Source of the DNA: Diphasiastrum complanatum
Taxonomy: Eukaryota; Streptophyta; Lycopodiopsida; Lycopodiales; Lycopodiaceae
Assembly: GCA_029204225.1 (NCBI GenBank)
Contig: CM055102.1
Span: 7,218,994-7,282,993, forward strand
Length of the DNA stretch: 64,000 nucleotides
Direction of reading: 5' to 3'
Shown here: positions 58,537 through 64,000 of the stretch, in pieces
How positions within the stretch are numbered: the first letter of the stretch is position 1
How the letters are laid out: each line of letters opens with the position of its first letter
The notes under the pieces: generated by a model
The model's database searches: none
What the model was told of the DNA's origin: nothing
What the model saw: only the letters and a program-made list of their open reading frames with translations
Made by a program: the position numbers and the translations under genes

Positions 58537-59556
58537 AGGGGGGGGGGGGGGGTGGGCTCAATGCAATAGGAGACACTTCTCATATCGGTTTCAAATGGTT
58601 AAGTCTGATTCCTTCTGATGTTTTGATGTGACTTGCTATGTTTCAATGCAGTTTGTCATCATTTTAGCTGATTCAGTATGGCTCCCAATCAATGCATGTC
58701 TAATCAGTGCACCACCAACATATATGATTGTATTTGTGAAAAGTAGGCTTATATAGTGCATACAAAAATTAAAAAATTACCACCTAAACTCCTGAAAACC
58801 CTATATTTTGACACCCATATTGCAAAAAAAAAAAAAAAACGTTCTAGGATCGAGTTTCGGGACAAAATCTTGGAACGTGTTCCGAAATGGGCCTTGCAAC
58901 TTTGAACACTTCAATAAAACAAAAATGTCTAAAGGATGTAATCCCAAGCCAATAAAAAAAAATTGGTTTTAAAAAAGAGACAAAAAAATATATCATCAAT
59001 TAAATTGCTTGGATAAAATGTCATAGTACAATACTTCGTTTAAAAAGCTAATTCATCAACTCCAATCCTAAAGTTTGTTTGAAAGTTAACCATATTGGTC
59101 TCTAACAACCATGATAGTAAAGATTTCTTTTAAAAGTGCAGTTCAACATCCCTAAAACTCTAAAATATTGCTATAAAGATTCTAGAAGCTCATGTAACAA
59201 GAACAAGCATAAAGGTTTTTTTATATGATTTTGCTTATTATGAAACACAACTTTTTACTTTTGTCTATGGTGCCTTGAATGGAGAGGAGGGAGACTGTGC
59301 CTTGGTCCAATCTGCTTAAACTCAAAGTGGTCTCCACATCATACTCCCATTTGGCTCTACAACTACCTCATTTACAACTTTAATTCAAGAAAATTTGAAA
59401 GTTGAACATAAGCTCTAGATGTCGTACTCCAATTTGTAGACTTATGATACCCCATAATATATTTTGGATCTACATGCACGTATGTTGGTGTGGGCATAGT
59501 TAAATATCCATTCCGGCAGCAGCTTTGGAACCCATGTGAGTGGAGATCAAATTTAG
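58129..59556. other. Intergenic, 1.4 kb
   Basis: AT-rich sequence with a microsatellite (58491-58552) and no coding signal. The stretch adjoining 59557 is the presumed 3' flank of the Ole e 1-like gene. Confidence 0.7.
58491..58552. repeat. (GA)21 followed by a 15-base G run
   Basis: 58491-58532 is GA repeat; 58538-58552 is uninterrupted G. The compound tract may be a cloning or sequencing trouble spot. Confidence 0.92.
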
Positions 59557-60220
59557 CTAGAATCTTGGATCTCGGCTATGACAGTAGTATGGCATGAAGG
59601 CAAATGGAGCAGCTTTGAAAAAGACTTCATCATAGTAAACTTTTCTTAAGATGAGATCTGCTCCAAGCTTTCCATTGCCAGTGTTTGCTATCAAATTGCA
59701 CGAATCATCAGTTGACACCAGTAGACGAGCCTTGCAGTTCCCAGTGCCATGTACCAAGGGGTTGTGATCAGGAAGCTTAATTTGATAGAATCCTTTCGCA
59801 TTGGTTTTGGCGTCCCCATATGATGTGACATGGCCGGTCTGTCGATCCCTGCACATGACACTAACCAGTGCATCTGCCATCCAAGACATCCAGAAAATCA
59901 TTTCGACAACCAAAACTAGTACAGTTAGATCTCGTAATTGTTCATGATTTCTTGCCGACTACAATCTGTGAGAAGCACCAATCAAACTTTGATTGCATTT
60001 TTCACTTACCAGGAATTGATTTGATCCATCTGCTGTCGTTGTGAGCACACTCATGGCAGTAAACGTATCCTTCAACTACAGTGCTGAGCGATCTTTGTTT
60101 TCCCCAGTTTCCTTCCTCGCCTTTGCCTAGGCCTACGTCGTTGAGAGCTACGGCATAACGAAATGCGAGAACAAAAGAGAGAAGCACGAGGAAACTCCAC
60201 ATTCTCCCACTGCACTCCAT
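59557..60220 (-). CDS. Pollen Ole e 1 / extensin-like secreted protein, two exons
   Basis: Exon 1 60010-60220 and exon 2 59557-59873, intron with GTAAGT donor and GGCAG acceptor; joined length 528 bases, 175 residues plus stop. The start at 60220 (MECSGRMWSF) gives a clean signal peptide ending RYAVA before LND; an in-frame ATG at 60262 would add 14 mainly polar residues and is less likely. The mature part has VEGYVYCHECAHNDSRWIKS, ALVSVMCRDRQTGHVTSYGD, NAKGFYQIKLPDHNP and CKARLLVSTDDSCNL. Six Cys remain after signal removal, as in the Ole e 1 fold. Family members are secreted to the cell wall; their biochemical role is largely unknown. No stops or frameshifts; it looks functional. Confidence 0.9.
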
Positions 60221-60333
60221 CTTTTCGCTCCTGGAGCACAAAACCAGTTCTCTTGCACGCATAGACAGAGAGCCAGATCAGTGAAATGCTATTGCTAGGA
60301 TGTGATGTCATTGTAATGTCTCCCTTTCTTGAG

Positions 60334-60341
60334 ATATATAG
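60334..60341 (-). promoter_or_regulatory. Likely TATA box of the Ole e 1-like gene
   Basis: TATATATC on the minus strand, about 115 bases upstream of the ATG at 60220. A purine-rich AAGAAAGGGAG lies just downstream of it. Confidence 0.5.
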
Positions 60342-61636
60342 TTGCAGCAGGTAGGTAGATAGCTAAACTGCTATCGTGAGAGTTGACGCCATCTACGTGC
60401 CGTCGTGAGCACAACCAAACAGCACCACTTAGCACGTTGTGTTGGTGGATGAGGCGGAGGCCCTGCCAAACAGGAACTTATTCCCTTCTCGAGGGTGAGG
60501 TAAATCCCACCTTCATCGAATGGTGTATACTATTGGTTCCCTCAATGGATTGGAGATGGGAATTCGCTCCTACAAGAAAGAACATGTGGGTCATAAAGTT
60601 TGAGTATGGAATGTTCCCTAGTTGGAATGGTGGTATTGGGCTCCCACCACCCTCAAGAGGGCCCTCATGTGCTTATAGTTGGCTTCATTGGATTGGACAG
60701 CCATAAACAGGTAACTTCCGTCCAATCAAGTCATTCAACTCAGCCAATAGGTTAGAGTCCATTCCAAGAGTTCAACAGAGTTTACATTCAAGCAAGCAAC
60801 AACCACAAGCCGCGAGAGATATGAAGGCAACCAGTTTTTGGACCGAATGGTCCCGATGACATACCATTGGCATCCCGGGATGTGACCCTCAGCACCAAAT
60901 TAATTAAACGATTTTGGAGTGGCCTTACAACTAAAACCCAAAAGGTAATCAGAGTTAGTTTAAGGAAAATCCCACTTTGTTATTAAGTTTGAAAAATGTC
61001 AAGTGTGAATTCGACCCCAGTCTCCGAGGTGCTGGCATGTCAAGGCTAGTGCCAGAACATCATTCCAACAAGGGGATCTAAGACTTACTTGGAGCTCACC
61101 CTAAGTCGCAGCCCGCATCCCCCTATGGTTATGGTGTGCTTTAGCTTCTGATGCCCTCATAGCAAGTGCTTAGACCAATCTGGTAAAGCATGGTCTTCTC
61201 TCTCTAAATTTTAATGATCATTAGATCCCCAAGCTTCCTTGAATCATGCTTGGAAGGTGTGAGGTGATTGCACATGAGTTTGAGCTCTTTGGACTTTGCT
61301 AGAACCGATCAAAGTTTCTGAGCGATAGGAGTGTGTGATGGTCCTCCCCACTTCTATAACTTAGAGTTAACTTCTTGGACAAAAGCTTTTCCAACACCTT
61401 GTTTTCCATCTTGCTAGAATTTTGGCTTTGATCCAACTTATTGCCAATTTTTTATGAAGATCCTAGGGTTTTCTCATGTTGAGAGAAAACCCAACTGAAA
61501 GTGATTTTTTCCCACGCTCAGTGAGTTTCAATTTTGAAGATAGCCACCCCAATGAAGACCAAGTGCTCTAGATAAGCTCTCCCTCCAACTTTTGTTGTTG
61601 CTCACATGAGAGTAAAATCATCTGAATAAACTTCAA
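60342..61636. other. Upstream flank of the Ole e 1-like gene and unassigned sequence
   Basis: Less AT-rich than neighbours. A 107-codon plus-strand ORF (60383-60706) has no recognisable motif. 60840-61150 contains words such as GGGATGTGACCCTCAGCACC with no family assigned. Confidence 0.4.
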
Positions 61637-61765
61637 GTGATGTCCTATGCTTCATGAACAAGTCCTTTCCCAATGCTTTGGTGAAGATATCAACTACACA
61701 TTCCCTTGAGGACACATGTTGAAGCTTCACCTCCTTTGCAATGACTTGCTCCCTTACAAAATTTT
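61637..61765 (-). pseudogene. Copia RNase H C-terminal scrap
   Basis: FVREQVIAKEVKLQHVSSRE and CVVDIFTKALGKDLFMKHRT, nearly the same as the end of Copia-G (43370-43560). Abuts the LTR on its right side. Confidence 0.85.
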
Positions 61766-62333
61766 GCAATACCACTTCAATGAGCCATGAAGAATCACAT
61801 AGAATGTAAATGAGATAATTCCTCCATGCTTCAAACTCTAAAATCTCTAGAAATATACAGCAAACAAACAATAAATGTGAGTGATCAACATTTGCTTGCA
61901 TGTCCCCTCCTTTGTCCTTTGTTGCCATGTATCCATCATGAAACTCCCAAAGATAGGCATGTATAACAAATGAGGTTCTTCTCGAAAATGGACTCTTCCA
62001 CTCCTATTTATACTTGGAGTGGTGGTCACTTACAGAAATGCATTGTGGGACAAGTAAGCCACATAGACTAACTTAACTTTGAATCACACTGGTGCCATGG
62101 GACAAACCCCCAATAGGCCTTTGTGACTAACTTTTACATAGCTTAAAATTACATATCTATGTGCAGTGCCCATGGCAATTTAAACTTAGAACTAAATAAC
62201 TTAAGCCAGTACGGATACCGTAAAAGCCTAAACTTGCTGGGCAAGTTCTACGTTTAAATCCTATCATGCTTGTATTTTTGAAGATGTTCCGCAGGATGGC
62301 TAGAATATTCCTTGGAATATTAGCCTACATTAT
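61766..62333 (-). repeat. Gypsy-type 3' LTR
   Basis: The minus strand reads GGAGGGGATAA (polypurine tract) then TGTAGGCTAATATTCC, an LTR start at 62333. A TATA box (CTATTTATA, minus strand TATAAATAG) lies at 62004-62012. The left end is near 61765, where copia coding sequence begins. No 5' partner in the window. Confidence 0.65.
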
Positions 62334-62341
62334 CCCCTCCG

Positions 62342-62797
62342 TTAAGAACTTGGCGGTCCCACGCCAAGTGCAATGTTAAGACCCCGCTCCTTATGGTGCT
62401 GGAGGATCAAAGTCGGTGCAGCTTGTAGATGTGGAACTTTTTGTAAAGTGTTGTTCCATAGGAGATGAAGCTTTGAAGAAGTACGAGCATCTCCAGAAGA
62501 TTTGAATTGAATCAGGTTGGAATTGGCTTGTTGATGACTTGCTTCCAATTGCTCATGCAGATCATTCAACGGATGATGTACATGAGCTTAGTATTTCTTG
62601 AGACATGATGTGAATGCCACACAAGGGGTTACTGAACAGCGGTGAGAGGAAGATGGAGTGGGTGTGACAGGGGGTGTTGTAATTTCGGAAGTGGTGAAGG
62701 TGGATAGATGGATGTTGCTGGATGGATCAATTTTCCTTTGCTCATTACTGTCTTGCAAAAACTTGGCTCCAGGGTATGATATCAATTGCTTGGTCAT
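62342..62797 (-). pseudogene. Gypsy polyprotein C-terminal tail (unassigned domain)
   Basis: Two frames: MTKQLISYPGAKFLQDSNEQ to SCLKKY, a stop, then PLNDLHEQLEASHQQANSN and a final ALGVGPPSS directly before the polypurine tract. The position says it is the end of the polyprotein; the sequence itself matches no domain I know. Confidence 0.45.
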
Positions 62798-62963
62798 AGA
62801 GACGTAATGAAGACACAGATCTGAGGTGGTACATTCTCGGTCTTATCTATGAATGATGTTTAAGATAGACCTTATGTAATTGCTAGATAGGATGTAACTG
62901 TATTTGGATCAGAAGCAACTATGTATCCGTGGATGACAAAAGAATTAGTAAGACTAGACGAGC

Positions 62964-64000
62964 CTAGACACATCTAAGACTACTAATTTTAGTAAGGTGC
63001 AAATGGTATCTAACTTGATGAGCAGGCACATTGGTATCTTCTATACAATACATCACTGGGTCTATGTAGTCGGAATCAACTTGTGTGATAGACGATGTAG
63101 CAATATGTTGACTCTCTACAAAAGACTGTTGTATTGGATGGGGAGCGATCGGCCTTGGATAAGAAGACTCTGGTTCAGAATGTAAAAGTGGTGTAGGATG
63201 GTTCATAGAACCAAAGGATCAAGGTGATTGAAAAATTGGGCTTATTGGCCTTGGTTGGTATTGTCCTGGCCTCTGCACAGATGCATTGGCAGTGTAGTTC
63301 GGTACGTAATTCGTAGGTCCAGGTGGTCTGTACGGATAGTATAGTGGTCGTGCTGCCTGCTGATAGTACGTTCTTGCATGTGGGCACGTGTTGGCAGTAT
63401 GGCGTTGAGCACACACAGGGCACCATATATTTCTATGGATAGCGAAGGTCTTTTCGGCCACATCCTTTAGCATTTTGGAACTCTGAGGTCAACTTCTCCA
63501 TTTGTGCTTGATGTGCTCGTTACCAACCTTCTAGATGCTAAAGGATATCAATCGTGATAGTTTAGGCGGATTCTTCAATACGTGAAGTCTTGTGTTTAGC
63601 CAGCCCCTTACCCTTTTTCTCACGATAATCGTAATCCTCGTCAAACCCTTCATCTTCTTCTCGGATGGCATCATCCATCACGTCCTTTAGCGTCATGTAA
63701 GAGTCTATGGGTTTCAATTCTCTCCTGATGGCCTTGGGTAACCTGACTAGGAATAATTTAATGGCCATTTTCTCAGTGATTTTATCATCGACACAGTCTA
63801 CTTTAAGACGCTTGAAGTGCTCGATGTAGGTGCGTACTGATTCTTTGCTTCACATCTTGATCTGAGTCAATTGGATAAAAGGGCTTTGGGTGAGTGGGTG
63901 GGGTGGTGGCCTCATTTGGCCGACTTGGGACTTGAGGTATTGTCATGTCAGCTGCCAGTGTGGATGTAGTTGCTCCATCACCCGCGTCGATGACATGTGA
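62964..64000 (-). pseudogene. Gypsy-C gag, runs off the right edge
   Basis: Contains FLVRLPKAIRRELKPIDSYM, TLKDVMDDAIREEDEGFDED, a basic KKGKGLAKHK stretch, a frame break, and zinc knuckle CPVCAQRHTANTC (C-x2-C-x4-H-x4-C) near 63410, then a Pro/Tyr-rich linker (YYPYRPPGPTNYVPNYTANA). Close to Gypsy-A gag. 62798-62963 between this and the tail is non-coding, so protease, RT and integrase have been deleted. Confidence 0.82.

Noticed and set aside
60220-60262. Upstream ATG at 60262 as start of the Ole e 1-like protein
   Set aside because: Adds 14 polar residues ahead of a good signal peptide; the start at 60220 places the hydrophobic segment at the N-terminus.

Overview
This is nuclear DNA of a land plant with a large, repeat-rich genome. 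The evidence is spliceosomal GT-AG introns, plant-type Ty1/copia elements primed by initiator-Met tRNA (PBS TGGTATCAGAGC), Athila/Tat-like Ty3/gypsy elements, chromovirus remnants, a CACTA transposon end and a pollen Ole e 1 family gene. Long transposon-filled introns fit a fern, lycophyte or gymnosperm, but nothing here fixes the species. I see no bacterial, organellar, rRNA, tRNA or CRISPR features. Element names (Gypsy-A, Copia-C and so on) are local labels.

Layout. 1-13361 is a stack of nested retroelements. A plus-strand Copia-B is broken by minus-strand Gypsy-A (right end 10744). Gypsy-A is itself broken by minus-strand Copia-A (about 3060-8590). The Copia-B 3' LTR is split by a deleted chromovirus (11457-13013). 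13584-25227 carries the last four exons of a short-chain dehydrogenase (SDR) gene on the plus strand. Its last intron contains a complete 6.1 kb Copia-C (18444-24528). 25577-30835 is a Copia-D LTR and leader abutted by minus-strand Copia-E. 30976-32219 is an unassigned ORF of about 410 residues with two frame breaks, downstream of a Gypsy-B integrase (33324-35435). 35440-46960 is a graveyard of copia, gypsy and chromovirus pieces, with several LTRs in opposite orientation. 46961-51200 is mostly unassignable. 51200-58128 is a CACTA-like element (ORF, palindromic subterminal array, right terminus) split by Copia-I (52326-57142), which has a perfect GTAAT target duplication and near-identical LTRs. 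59557-60220 is an intact two-exon Ole e 1-like secreted protein gene on the minus strand. 61637-64000 is a copia scrap, an LTR with TATA box and polypurine tract, and the gag of another gypsy element running off the right edge.

How it works together. Only two host genes are visible: the SDR 3' half and the Ole e 1-like gene. Almost everything else is retrotransposition, nesting and decay. No retroelement copy is coding-intact: each has stops, frameshifts, internal deletions or lost catalytic or zinc-binding residues. Copia-C and Copia-I keep both LTRs, PBS and polypurine tract, so they could be transcribed and mobilised in trans. The most interesting unexplained items are the extra ORF after the gypsy integrase, a CACACGTGTG palindrome shared by several copia LTRs, and a CT microsatellite that expanded inside an LTR just downstream of its TATA box.
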